Shown here in pieces: positions 1-10,700 of a DNA stretch of 64,000 bases. Each line of letters opens with the position of its first letter. Positions within the stretch are counted from its first letter, which is position 1. Origin of the DNA: Crocodylus rhombifer (taxonomy: Eukaryota; Chordata; Crocodylia; Crocodylidae); NCBI GenBank assembly GCA_038503035.1, contig JAVSML010025216.1, positions 487,574 through 551,573 of the forward strand. The letters are read 5' to 3'. The translations under genes were made by a program, and so were the position numbers. Under the pieces are notes generated by a model. That model was given only the letters and a program-made list of their open reading frames with translations, was not told where the DNA came from and searched no databases.

Positions 1-950
1 GGCTGCTGTGCCTCCAAGCCAAAGTTAGGGCCCGAGTCACGGCCCCCACAGCCACCTGCTTCTCCCCCCACCTCCCACCCCCACTTTGTACTTAAATCCA
101 AAATGAGGCTTCCTCACCACCCACGTGTTGAATGAGGAAAAAAAATGTTGTCTTGGAGTCAAGTAATTCCTAATAATAGTATGACCCAAACGGTAACAAG
201 CCAAGTTTCTCTCTCCAGCTTATCTACGCTGCTAATATCATGCTCATCAATAAAGTATCTGGAGGGCCTTAAAGGGCATTAAGCAACATGATTAACCTCT
301 GCCATCCATTTGTTTTCACATCCTCTTCCCTTGCACTGTTTCAAAAGGGCAACTCCAGGTTCAGCGAATCCTCCTTCTGGCAAAAATTAGCTATGATGCT
401 GTTTCCAATCCCCAATGCCACCACCAGCTCATTTTACATTGGCTACTGAATAATCAGATAACCCCTGTTCACTTGCAACCTTGATTGTCTGCAAACTGGT
501 TAAATTTGCTTCCTTTATGATTTCTTATGAATAATATTCTCGTTGCAATGCCATGCTGGTATAGTTCATCAACTGTCCAGTGATGAACATTTTCTGGACA
601 AGGGGTCACATCTCACTCCCATTATCTACAGCTAGGCCTGAAATCTGACACTTCAAAGCATCAGCATCACCCCTACTCTGCTCCCCTACAGGTCTCCTCT
701 GCTGTTCAGAAATCCATCCCACTAAACTGAACCAAGCCACAGACAATCGCAGTACAGTTGATATAAACTTCCAACATTAATATGCAATTAAGAGAAGACA
801 CAGAAAGCACTACTTGTAGTTTAGAATGTATTATTTATGACTGCAAAGTGATTAGCAGCCCCAGGGGCCAAATATTATGTTATCACACACAGAGTATCAC
901 TCTCCTATGGCGCCTGCGAGCCCCCTTTGAGGAATCAGGGGTAGGAAAAG
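1..950. other. Non-coding DNA, nothing recognised
   Basis: Mixed-composition DNA with no convincing exon, repeat boundary or long frame. If the minus-strand exon proposed in the adjacent CpG island is real, this stretch would be part of its first intron. Confidence 0.5.
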
Positions 951-1371
951 TTGAAAAAAAGAAAAAGCAAGTTAGATGCTGGACAGAGCAGCTTGCTACA
1001 GAGCCTGCTGCGTCTGCACCAACGTCACCAGGGCACACACCGGGCTGCGGGGCTTTTAAGAGCCCCGCCACCCCCCGCTGCCTTCCCGCTGTCCCGGCGC
1101 TGCGGAGGCTTCAGGGCCGCTGGAGCAGGGCTGCGCGGGCCCGGGCCCGGGCTCAGCCCCAGCAGGGGCAGCAGCGGCGATGGGCTCCCCCGGCCGGCCC
1201 CGCTCCGGAGCCGCGTGGGGAGGGGGCTGCTTTGCCCCCACCCCCGGGCCGCGGGGAAGCAGCGGGGGGCGAGGGGAAGTCCGACCTGTTTGGGGACTGT
1301 TAAACCCCCGGCCCGAGGCTTCGTGGAGGCAGCACCACCGCGCCCTGCGCACCGCCCGGCCGCGCTCTCAC

Positions 1372-1507
1372 CTACGTCCCAGACTGCCGCCCCCGGCCCG
1401 GCGCGCCGCCTCCTCCACTGCCACCGAGACGACGGGCTCGGCTGACAGACAGACAGACAGACAGACAGACCACGCCTCCACCACCGCCCTTCCTGAAACA
1501 GGGGCAT
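1372..1507 (-). CDS. Candidate first exon of an unknown gene (partial)
   Basis: Reading the minus strand from an ATG at 1507, about 45 codons run to GACGTAG and then GTGAGAGC, a good 5' splice donor with the intron starting at 1371. The peptide begins MPLFQEGRWWRRG and is rich in Arg, Ser, Pro and Trp; part of it comes from translating the GACA microsatellite. The start context is moderate (G at -3, C at +4). A TTTAAA motif near 1553 would be a plausible core promoter on this strand. I do not recognise the peptide. The exon may equally be untranslated 5' leader, with the true ATG in a later exon beyond the left edge. Confidence 0.25.
1444..1470. repeat. (GACA)n microsatellite
   Basis: Nearly seven perfect GACA units inside CpG island 1, between GC-rich flanks. 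Confidence 0.95.
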
Positions 1508-1646
1508 GCCGGGATAGCAGCGGAGCGGGAACCATTGGGATCGGCCTGGCCCTTTAAATCCTGCTACTCCAGCGCGTCACCCAAGAGGGGCCCGGGGGCG
1601 CGCCGCGGGTGTGGCGGGGCTGCTCGCTCTTCGGCTCCGTGTTTCC

Positions 1647-1679
1647 GGGCCTCGGGCAGAAGTGCTTTGCCCGAGGCCC
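1647..1679. repeat. Perfect 12-bp inverted repeat (hairpin)
   Basis: GGGCCTCGGGCA at 1647-1658 is exactly complementary to TGCCCGAGGCCC at 1668-1679, with a 9-nt loop. The stem is almost all G-C, so it would be very stable as DNA cruciform or RNA. It sits at the right shoulder of CpG island 1. Confidence 0.9.
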
Positions 1680-1739
1680 CACCTGTCCAGAAGCAGAAAC
1701 AGATCCCAAGTGTCCTGAATCCTAATTCAGAGCTTTAGA

Positions 1740-3281
1740 CGTTGGCAATGCTGCCCCTCTCCCCTCCCTCTCAAACCCTGAATGCAGCTATCTATAAGGC
1801 CCTATCTCTCCTTATGTGATCGTACACTTCTGCAGGGATGCCCGAGCCAACAGTCCTTTGATTAAAAATAAAAGGAACTAATAACAATTGGGCATTTTCC
1901 AAGAGGATTCTTCAATTCATGGTCTTGAGTATGGCCATAAACTGCATCCAACTGGAGGGACTGGGGGCAACGTGGTGGGGCTACTTGTGGCAAGGTAGCT
2001 GCTATAAAATACCAGTGTTGCAACCTCCAGAGTAAGGGAAATGTCGTGTACTTGTGACAAAGTATTTAGCAGCCAAGGAAATTTCATGTACTTGTGACAG
2101 GGTATTGGGGGCTACAGCACCTCAGAACCCTAGCCTCCACTGCCTTGTGCATATTTCTTGGCTGAAAAAAAGGCTAAGGGACATCACCCTGATAGAGATG
2201 TGCCCTCCAACAAATCTGCAAATTCTGCTAAACACCTTGTCACAAGTACATGAAAAAGGAAAGGAAAGACTGAAGATTGTTTTATCTCTTGGGGTATATT
2301 CTTTATTCAGTTTTTCAATAGTTATGGCCACACTGAAGACTTTTCATGACAGTTATAATAGTACTTAAGAATAATAAAGAAATATAAAAATGGGTGCACA
2401 GAAGAACCTCAAACAATCTCTTCCTATATTTTGGTTTATAACTCAGAATATAATGGACAAAGCTGCTTCACTTGTACTCTGCTCATAAAAATGGCTGGGT
2501 AACAATAAAATCTATTGATCTGTATTTTTGTCCATTCATTGAATTTATTCTCCATAGTGGGTATGAGAAGAAAGTCAGGAAGCTGACACTTTGGACTCAC
2601 TTTTCCCCCCTCGCTCCTGTATACATGTAAAAAACATTTGATCAACACACTGAGTTATACATTTTATTTGTTCCTATAAATATTTATTTGCTCATTACTT
2701 CATATACTTTTATGGATTATGACCTTGTTATATGCATGCTGCACAACAACACTGTATTTCAGTTTTCTTTAGCTCAACTCCTAATAATATTTTGCATCAA
2801 ATGAACCATCTTCTTGAGTACTGTAGTACCCACTTCTGGATGGATTTTTGGAAAATCTGTTTCTGTGCTTTTGGATTCTGGATCATGTGATGAAACCTAG
2901 CAAAATATAATAGACACAAGATTATGCTTCTATGTACTGGGAAAATATATGCTGATGACCATTTTCAGCATGTTGTGTGGTGATTTCTTGTTAAGTGTTC
3001 TTCAAACAACAGCAGGACTCAAAAAGATCCTCAGATATGAAACAAGCTGTTACTCTAGCTACTTGTCACTGAAAGCCCTAAGATTTTATTCCCACTGACT
3101 GAATACATATTTAAGTTTCTAAACCACACTGGACGTGAATCCATAAGCACAGATACAAACTGCAAATTCCACAATCAGGAAGAAAAAATGCAATTGATCA
3201 ATGCCTAACGAAAATTTTTCTCTAGCTAAGTCCCTTACCCATCCATATCCACTGTTCTTTCTATTTTCTACCCTATGAACC
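1740..3281. other. Non-coding AT-rich DNA with one foldback repeat
   Basis: No gene recognised. The only structure noted is the foldback at 2034-2262, listed separately. Confidence 0.5.
2034..2262. repeat. Small foldback element, three copies of a 22-bp unit
   Basis: The unit at 2082-2103 (core CATGTACTTGTGACA) is matched at 21 of 22 bases by its reverse complement at 2234-2255. A third, diverged copy lies in direct orientation about 41 bp to the left. The arms enclose about 130 bp. The arrangement resembles a small MITE or foldback element, but no target duplication was found. Confidence 0.5.
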
Positions 3282-4475
3282 TGTGACAGGATCATGCCTG
3301 GCACCACTGCCCAAACGCCACGAATGTGTCCTATGCCCCGGGGGCCACGTTGCGCTTTCCTGCCATGACTTGATGTTCCAGTAAGTGAATCTGTACTTGC
3401 CTGGAGGTGATGCAGTGGTTCTCTGCAGGCCAGGTGTGAACATGGTGGTGTATCTTCTGTGGGGCTTCTCCTCCCCTGCACCTCACCCCTTTCTGCTCAT
3501 GTGTTGTCACCACTCTTGTTGGTATGGTGTAGATGTTGCTGCCTGATCTTCCCTGCAGGGAAACATCGAGGCTTGAATCCATGTGGGTCCAACCATTGCT
3601 TACAGTTTTGAAAAGAGAAAACTAAACAGATAAGGTGAACTCAGATGGTTTGGACCTAGTACCCAGGCAGAGTACTGGTGCCTCACTGCCCTGAGCTTCT
3701 TCCGCTTTCCAAGGTGTGAGCTGCTTCGGGCCTTGTGCACCCCTCTTGTCCCACTTGTGCCTCTTGGCAATGTGCCTTCTCCAGGCAGGCCCTTCACATT
3801 CTGGCACTGGGCCAGATCTGGCTTCACCTCAGGGTGGCCAATACCATGCCCATGTGAAGCCAACACTTCCCCACCCTGCTGCCTACTGGTGAGCTTGCAG
3901 TGCATGCATGCCCCCAGTGGGCTCGTGCAATCTGAATGCTTCTTCAGGGGCTTTCCCTAGATCCCTGTTGTGGGTTCCTTCTGGATCCTATCCCTGGTCC
4001 CATTGGGCTAGGGTCCTCTGGCGTGTGCTCCTGGGCAAGTGCCAGCCCCTGCTGCAATGTATGCAGGGCACGGCTTGGGTCTGCCTGCTAGGAGGACTTC
4101 CAGTGGCATCTTTCAGGTGCTCCTGAAAGCTGTGGTGGAACAGTACTCCCAGCTTCTCCATGGATCCCAGCTGGAAGAGATGCATCTGGTTCTTCAGCTG
4201 CCACCTAGTGGGTACCCAGTTGCCTACCCCCTATGGGGAACACATCCGGCACCCCTTTGAACTCCCCTGCAGTGGGGAGAGCGTCCAGCTCTTCCCTGGG
4301 TGCCCTAACATGGGTGAGAACAGCCAGACACACTTCCAGTGTCCCAGATGCCATTCTCTGGCTCATTTTTGGCCCACTGCCCTAGGACTCTGGGACAATT
4401 GGAGGCTCACTTATGGTTGCTACAGTGCTGCCCAGCTCAGGCACAATGTGCTAAGTCAGGCATGCACTTGTTACA
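3282..4475. mobile_element. LTR-like element (LTR-E)
   Basis: Starts TGTGACAGG and ends CTTGTTACA. The first and last 21 bases are inverted repeats matching at 16 positions, both including ATGCCTG. Flanks are GAACC on the left and GAAGT on the right, at best a decayed 5-bp target duplication. The interior is GC-rich, has no coding similarity I recognise, and its open frames on both strands look fortuitous. The TG...CA termini suggest a solo LTR. Superfamily is undetermined. Confidence 0.5.
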
Positions 4476-4575
4476 GAAGTGTCATCAACAATCACCAGAA
4501 AAATTAACTAAATTCTATTGAAATTCTCTGTTCTCTCAAGTCAAGTCCAAAAAATCTCTTCTCAAAATAAGGGTG

Positions 4576-5279
4576 TGTAGCAGGGCACTAAGGTGCCTGC
4601 TACTTGGAGACCTGGGATAACTCCGCAGGTGCCAGTCGCTGGGGCAACTAGAGGGAGTCAGGGACCCACACCTGCTAGTGGTCAGCTGACTGGAAGGGGC
4701 AGGGCCTGGTTCCCATTTAAACCCCAGGGCAGAGGCTGGGCAGGCAGTTCCCTACTGGCAGCCAACCCGAACACCAGGGAAGACACAACATTGAGTTGTG
4801 CTGACCCCAAACCTCAGAGCAGGGGGCAGTGCGAGAAGCCCCAAAGCAGGAGACGGGAGAGACAAGGCGGCGGAAAGTCCGAGCACCTGTGGGGCGCGGT
4901 GAGAGACAAGGCTGTGGGAAGCCTGAGCGCCTGTGGGGCACGGCAATAGACAGGGCTACGGAGACCCCGAGAGTGAGACAGGGGCTGCGGCTAAGACCAA
5001 ACAACGTCCGATACATCTGCGAGGCTTGGGGCGTGGTATGGGATGGTTGGAGCCACGCATAGCTCATAAGGCTGGGGTGCCCAGGAACACCCATTAGCAG
5101 AGCCAGGCTAATGTGGTGGGAGGTAAACTGTCCAGGGAGACAAAGAGGCAGCCTCCCTATTCTATACATTTAAGATCAAAGACATGGCGGGCGAGAATGA
5201 AGAGTGCTTTGTAGGCAACTGGATGTGGTGGGGGCGCTAGGGGAGATCGTGGCACCCCTAGGATGCCCATCCTGTTACT
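4576..5279. mobile_element. LTR-like element (LTR-F)
   Basis: Starts TGTAGCAGGGC; the right end, CCTGTTACT, mirrors the left terminus imperfectly. Flanking pentamers GGGTG and GTGTG agree at 4 of 5 positions. The left terminus can fold: GTAGCAGGGCAC at 4577-4588 pairs with GTGCCTGCTAC at 4593-4603. A TTTAAA motif lies near 4715. Around 4860-4960 is a diverged tandem repeat of about 45-50 bp containing CTGTGGGGC and GAGACAAGG or similar. No internal region is visible, consistent with a solo LTR. Confidence 0.5.
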
Positions 5280-5499
5280 GTGTGCTAATGGTTTACAATA
5301 CTCATCATATTTCTGATCTCAACAGAAACTGAAAGAACGTGTTTTGGTCAGACTGTTTTCCACACAATCATAATTTTGCTGTTCATAACCACTTTAATAT
5401 ATTGTGCAAACTGGAACTACATTCTCATTTTTTAATTAATAAGCTAATGACTACAGAACATGAAACAAATGTCTCAAACACTGTATAGCAGGCTCGCCT

Positions 5500-6147
5500 T
5501 TTGGAGCTTGGGTTGAGTCCCAGGCTTGAAATCTTGCTGTTTGGTTGGTGGAACCTATCCACCAATCAGGAGACAGCAAGAGGAGTGAAGTCATGTCCCT
5601 TTCCTGAGGGGTGGGGGAGAGGTATTTCTCTCTCCACCCCCCCCCCGGACCTGATTGAAGACTGCAACACTCAGGTCCGGAAGACTTCAGGGGCGGAGCC
5701 CTGGAGAGTATAAAAGATGCTGCGTGCCCACCATGAGGAGAACACATCTAGGACAGAGAAGAGCAGGGCTTAGAAGAGCTGAGGAGAGCTGCTCTGCAGG
5801 GTGAAGCAGTAGCCTGGAGGCACCCCTGAAGACTTCCATCAGCAGGGAATGGCAGACAGCTCCAGCAGCTAGGCTTTCGGTGTGCAGCATGGTGCACAGC
5901 ATCCAGACCCTGGGAGCTGTGTGAGGTGGCTCAGGTCTGCAACCTCTGGCATGTGGCCAGAGACATGGTTCATGGGCCAGTGCATGGTGTAGGACCGTTG
6001 GAGCGCTTGGACGGCTCAGGTCTCCAACCCCCAGAATGAGGCCGGGAGCTCAGTGCAGGAGGCACTGCACGGAGGGTCCGGGAGCAGACCAAGCCTGGTG
6101 CTGTATGAGGCAGCCCAGGCCTCCAACCCATAGCAAAAGTTTGAGCC
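5500..6147 (+). mobile_element. LTR-like promoter fragment left of CR1 copy 1
   Basis: A CCAAT box at 5562-5566 and a TATA box (TATAAAAG) at 5709-5716 are followed by about 400 bp of GC-rich DNA with loosely repeated blocks such as GGCTCAGGTCTCCAACC. The minus-strand CR1 begins directly at 6148, and similar LTR-like sequence reappears beyond the CR1 at 8300. I infer one LTR-like element interrupted by the CR1. Outer boundaries are approximate and no target duplication was identified. Confidence 0.35.
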
Positions 6148-8300
6148 TTTCATAGACTTTTCATAGACCCCAGAGGCTCATCGAGTCCAGCCCCCCACCC
6201 CAGTAGGCATCATAGGATCCCAGCAAGATAAGCATCCAAATGTATCTTGAAGTTTTTCAAAGTGGGCTCTTGAACTGCCTCAGGTGGCAGTCTATTCCAA
6301 ACCTTGGGGGCTCAGACAGTGAAGAAGTTTTTTCTTATGTCTAGCCTGAACCGGTCACAGTGGAGTTTGTGACCATTCGATCCTGTTATCCCTTGGGGGG
6401 CTCTGGTGAATAGTCATTCCCCCATATCCCGATGAGCACCCCGATAAGCTTATAGGTAGCCATCAGATTGTCCCTGAGCCTGCACTTTTCCAGGCTGAAT
6501 AGCCCCATTGCTCTCAGCCTCTCATCATAAGGTCTGTTTTCCTGACCTCTGATCATGCACATGGCTCTCCTCTGCACCCTTTCAAGCTTCTTCACATCCT
6601 TTTTGAATTGCAGAGCCCAAAACTGGATGCAGTACTCCAGCTGTGGCCTCACCAAGGCCAAGTACAGCGGGAGAATGACGTCCCGGGATCTGCTGGAGAA
6701 GCATCTATGGATGCAAGCCAGCATTTTGCTCGCTTTACTAGCCACAGCATCACACTAAAGGCTCAGGTTCATCTTGTGGTCAACCATGACCCCCAAGTCC
6801 CTTTCATCTGTAGTGATAACCAGCGTAGCACTACCGAGCCTATATGCATGGTGCAGGTTTCTCCTCCCAAGGTAGAGAACCTTGCATTTTTCGGTGTTGA
6901 ACACCATCAGATTCTTGTCTGCCCATTTCATGAGTCTGTCCAGATCCGCCTGGATCACCCTCCTGTCCTCAGGTATGGATGCTTTACCCCAGAGTTTGGT
7001 GTCGTCAGTGAACTTGACCAGTCCACCTCTGATACCAATGTCCACATCACTGAAGATGTTAAACAGTATAGGCCCTTGGACACAGCCTTGTGGGACCCTA
7101 CTGATCACAGCACACCAAAATGATTGGCTCCCATCGACCACCACCCTCTGGGTCCTACAGCAGAGCCAGTTCCCCAGCCAGCGGATCGTGGTGACGTCAA
7201 GGCCGCAGTTAGCTGGTTTAGCCAAGAAGTGATCGTGGGATACCAGATCAAAGGCTTTTTTAAAGTCGAGGTATACAACGTTGATCTCTTCCCCCTTGTC
7301 CAAGTGATAAGTCACCTGGTCATAAAAAGAAATGAGATTGGTCAAGCAAGACCTACCTGCAACAAACCCATGCTGGGTATCCCTCAGGATATTGCCTTCA
7401 GCTAATCTGTTAAGGATGTTCTCCTTGATAATCTTTTCCAAGACTTTTCCCACGATAGAGGTCAGGCTGATGGGCCTGTAGTTTGCCAGATCTACTTTCC
7501 TCCCTTTCTTGAAGATAGGCACGACGTTGGCCCTCTTCCAATCATCGAGCACTTCTGCAGAGCACCAAGAGCTCTTGAAGAGCCATGCCAGGGACTGAGC
7601 TATGATGCTCGCCAGCTCCCTGAGTACCCTTGGGTGTAACCCATCAGGGCCGGCTGACTTGAAGGTATCCAGCCTGTTGAGGTGTTCCTTCATGAGGTCA
7701 GCTTTGATGGAGGGCAAGGAATCTCCCTTACCTGGGCCTCCCTGACCCATAGTGGGCAGGGCTGTCCCATGGGGCTGATGGAAAACTGATGCAAAGTACC
7801 CATTTAGCAAGTTAGCTTTTTCCTGGGCGTCAGTTGTCAGTTGTCCCATCTGCTTTAGCAGGGGTCCAATGTTGCTCTTGATTTCCTCCGGCTTCCCACA
7901 TATTTAAAAAAGGACTTTTTATTTTCCTTGATATTTGTAGCTCACTAGAGTTCCATCGCAGCCTTGACTTTCCTGATTTGCTCTCTGCAAGTCCAGACTA
8001 ATGCAGAGTATTCTTCCTTGGTGGCGGTTCCAGTCCTCCATCCCTAATAGGTCCTCCTTTTAAGACGCAGAAGGCCCACCAGTTCCCTGGAGAGCCAAGG
8101 GGGTTGCTGTGCCCTCCTGCTGCCTTTCCTCCAAGACGGGATGGACTTTGCTTGCGCATCCAGGATTGCTCCCTTGAGGAACATCCACGCGTCCTGAACT
8201 CCCCTCTCCACTGGGTTGTGGCCTTTTAGGGTCTCTCTGACAAGCCTCCTTAGCTTGTCAAAGTCAGCTTTCCTGAAGTCAAATCCAGGGAGCCAGACAG
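6148..8300 (-). mobile_element. CR1 LINE copy 1, 5'-truncated
   Basis: A minus-strand CR1 retrotransposon. Its 3' end at 6148 carries two copies of the CR1-type terminal repeat (TCTATGAAA on the minus strand). Reading leftward from about 8300 come the endonuclease-RT linker, the reverse transcriptase, the C-terminal domain and a short 3' UTR. The 5' end, with most of the endonuclease, is missing, as is usual for CR1. The family moves by target-primed reverse transcription. The 5' boundary is approximate. Confidence 0.9.
6260..8290 (-). pseudogene. CR1 ORF2 reverse transcriptase pseudogene (copy 1)
   Basis: Encodes remnants of the CR1 reverse transcriptase, which copies LINE RNA into the genome. 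The longest open segment (6755-7849) includes the RT fingers and palm, with GFVAGRSCLTNL and YLDFKKAFDLVSHDH. The catalytic motif at 7001-7012 reads FTDD, where an A is expected at the second residue (copy 2 has FADD). An in-frame TAG follows NLSL just right of 6754, and the frame then continues as SKASKMLACIHRCF to 6386. After that a frameshift leads into a NGHKLHCDRF C-terminal segment with a TGA after FFTV. Upstream, FDFRKADFDKL near 8280 belongs to the endonuclease-RT linker. Dead as a protein; identity is secure. Confidence 0.9.
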
Positions 8301-8760
8301 TGCTCGGGCTTCTGAGCCAGCAGACAGGGCCGAGCCAGAGGCCCCAGAAGCCCTGCATAGAGGAGCCCTGTTCCAGGGGACAGTGACCCCCACAAACCCC
8401 ATCACAGGCAAGAGAACAGTTTGGTGCAGAGGACAAGGGCCACCCTCCAGGCCTGGGAGCTGTGAGTTGCCAGAAAAAAGGATTCCCACATAGGAGGGGG
8501 AGTCCCCCCTGATTAGTTAAGGGCTCCTGAAAGTGGAGGTTCTACTGGGAGGGCCCCTCTAAAGTTACTAGCTTCCTTGTAGGGCTTGGGAAAAGTCCAA
8601 GGGCATTGGGGTTTCCCCTTGGGATTAAGTTTATCTTCAGGGTTCTTGTGCCATAAATGTTGTGCCTTATATTTTGTGAACTCTCATGTTTGTAAATTAG
8701 TAGATGAGTAGAGTCCTAGGACTGTCCTGGTGTTGCCCTGAGGGGTCAGGCCAACGCTTA
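8300..8760. mobile_element. LTR-like fragment right of CR1 copy 1
   Basis: GC-rich, repeat-like DNA (for example CCAGGCCTGGGAGCTGTGAG near 8450) runs from the CR1 5' end to about 8760. It resembles in texture the LTR-like DNA left of the CR1 (CTGGGAGCTGTGTGAGG near 5911), which suggests the two flanks were once continuous. This is inference; no target duplication was found. Confidence 0.3.
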
Positions 8761-8799
8761 GGATCTCAATATTGCACTGTTAGACAGGAAGGCATGGTA

Positions 8800-9195
8800 T
8801 ACAATTGCACGTGCACACATAAAAATCAATTAAGCACACATACACTCACTAGGTGCATACACCCTTAATAGGCATACACACTCACACTAGCAACTCAGAT
8901 ACACACACTTTCAAAATTACCAGTCTATGTTCATGCACACCTATCACCAGTTTAAGCCCATACATGCTAAACACACCTAATTTAGACAGAATCAGTTACC
9001 AACACCTGCACATCCAATACACATATGTGGATTACTAATTCATATACCACACACACACACACAGTGATATCTCTAGCTCTATATATGTGTGTATTCACTA
9101 ATTCACACACATACCACCCACATACACACAGGTGAGTTCCTAAGTTGGGTGGGGTGTGTGCGTGCATGTGTGTATACGCACACGCGTGCACTTGG
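8800..9195. repeat. CA/TG-rich microsatellite tract
   Basis: A degenerate ACAC and CATACAC-rich stretch with a pure (CA)n run around 9049-9063 and TGTG-rich DNA near 9150-9180. The small open frames inside it are simple-sequence artefacts. Confidence 0.9.
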
Positions 9196-9937
9196 TGTAC
9201 TTGGAATATCTGGGGAAAGGTTGAGGTAAGAAAGTAGAAGTGTAGGGAGTGAAAGTTGCTGGGAGTGAATGTTACTGGGACTGGGATTAGAACCAGTAGA
9301 CTAGAAGGGCTGGACTGAAGAACTGAAGGTCAGGAGTAACTTTAGGTTAATTGATCTTAACTGATTAAGAGACAAGCCCAAAGCCTGCAGAACAGGGAAG
9401 TATGCCGGCACAGAATGTGGGACTGGAGCCAGAGCTACGGGGGAGCTGAAAAGGTAGACGAGGGGGAAAAATGGGACTAAGGGAAAGTGTGAGTGTTAAA
9501 GAGGGACTCTGGGTGTGGGGAGCCAGAGGATGGCTCTGGGGCAGCTAGAGAAGCTGCAGGGAGTGGCAGTAGGTGCTGGGAGCTGGAGAAAACTGAAGGA
9601 CAGCCACGAGGAGCTGGGAAGCTGCAGGGAGGGGAGGACTACAGAAGGTGCGGGGGAAGCCTGAAAACAGAGAGACAGACAGCAGAAAGTCACAGGAAAA
9701 GCAGCAGGGGCAGCAAGAAAGCAGAGAAAGGCAGCAGAAAGTCACAAGGAAAAGGCAGTAGATGGTATGGAAGGCTGAAAGGCAGCAGAGACAGCAAGAA
9801 AGCAAGGAGAGGCTGAAAGGTGGCAGAAAAGGGGAGATAGAATTGGGAGATCGGGAAACTAGTGGAGAGGGGTGGGCCTGGAGCTGAGAGAGAAAGAGAG
9901 AACAAAGCTGGAATTTAAGATAGGGAAGGGACTGGGA
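9195..9937. repeat. Purine-rich minisatellite-like region
   Basis: Strongly G+A-rich on the plus strand. The block AGCAGAAAGTCACA recurs at 9681 and 9733 (period 52 bp), with related AGCAAGAAAGCA blocks between. Frames on both strands stay open because of the strand bias and do not look like protein. It may be an expanded part of a neighbouring LTR-like element. Confidence 0.6.
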
Positions 9938-9990
9938 TTCAATAAAACATGACCCAACTCAGGATTTCAAATGACAGTGGTTTTATTGAA
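9938..9990. promoter_or_regulatory. Convergent polyadenylation-signal inverted repeat
   Basis: TTCAATAAAAC at 9938-9948 and its exact reverse complement GTTTTATTGAA at 9980-9990 place an AATAAA on each strand, facing one another about 30 bp apart. This could be the tail-to-tail junction of two transcription units, for example purine-rich element DNA on the left and the minus-strand LTR-like element on the right. Confidence 0.5.
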
Positions 9991-10700
9991 CAGGGCAGAT
10001 GGTGACACAATGTCTTATTGGTTCCCTTGCACTGACACACCCACCCACCCACACTTGCAGCAGGGGTTAGAGAGGCTTGGTGCAGAGGCTGAAGTCCACT
10101 GAAGTCCAGGAGGAGAGAGAGAGAGAGAGTCCAAATTGTAGGAGGAGGTGTGCAGGTAATATCTACCTATCCCAGGCTGGAAGTTGATTCTCAATGGCCA
10201 GTTGGGCTCTCCTTCAGCTTGGTGTTCTCCAGAGCGGGGTCGCTGGCAGGGCCTCTGGGGTGCATAGGTGACGTGAACCTGGTCTGGTCTGGATGGAAAT
10301 ATTGTTTCCACTGGGTCTGTCTTCACTGCCCCTTTTTATAGGGGCAGACCTTGTGTGACCCTAGTGACAGGAGGCATGCCCAGGCAAGGGTCAGTCCCTG
10401 GCATACTGAGCATGTGTGCTCCATGCAGGGATGTGCATTTTCAGTGCCTGTAATGGTGGGGTACAATGGTAGAGTTGTTGGTTCTGCAGGATCTTTTGTC
10501 TTTCAAATGCTGGGTTCTTGTCTCTGTTCCTGGGTGAGGTCCATGGTTCCTGGATGAATCAATGCGATGTGGTGGCCCAGTCCTTACAGGCCATTCAGTA
10601 GAGGCCTGCTACCATTGTATTTCAATCATTCTCAATCACTCTCATTCATCTGGGAACCAATTTACATGAGACAGGGTACGTGAATCATACAGTTGCAACA
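9950..10700 (-). mobile_element. LTR-like element on the minus strand
   Basis: On the minus strand, TATAAAAA (10333-10340) is flanked by perfect palindromic arms CTGCCCC and GGGGCAG (10326-10347). An AATAAA on the same strand lies about 350 bp downstream at 9982-9987. TATA followed by a polyA signal at this spacing is the layout of an LTR. Ends are uncertain. A GAGA run near 10113 and diverged simple sequence lie within. The TATA context recurs in the LTR-like elements at 14264 and 23070. Confidence 0.45.

Larger units (their letters stand above)
960..1700. promoter_or_regulatory. CpG island 1 (probable promoter)
   Basis: Composition changes abruptly to high GC with dense CpG between about 960 and 1700, and the flanks are AT-rich. 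It holds GC-box-like runs, a GACA microsatellite, a perfect hairpin at 1647-1679 and a TTTAAA motif near 1553. In vertebrates such islands usually mark promoters. The long overlapping frames on both strands are expected from a lack of stop codons in GC-rich DNA. A minus-strand splice donor at 1371 suggests leftward transcription. Confidence 0.7.

Noticed and set aside
782..1557. Long overlapping frames on both strands in CpG island 1
   Set aside because: All six frames stay open because of GC content. Composition is Arg/Pro/Gly-biased, no domain is seen, and only the segment bounded by a splice donor was kept as a candidate.
3119..5169. Frames up to 150 codons around LTR-E and LTR-F
   Set aside because: Found on both strands in GC-rich LTR-like DNA, with no recognisable domain and no splice context.
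8853..9191. Frames of His/Thr-rich and Val/Cys-rich peptides
   Set aside because: Direct translation of CA/TG microsatellite DNA.
9493..9905. Frames of 65-107 codons in the purine-rich tract
   Set aside because: Repetitive Gly/Ser/Lys/Arg or Leu/Phe/Ser peptides that mirror the strand bias of a minisatellite.
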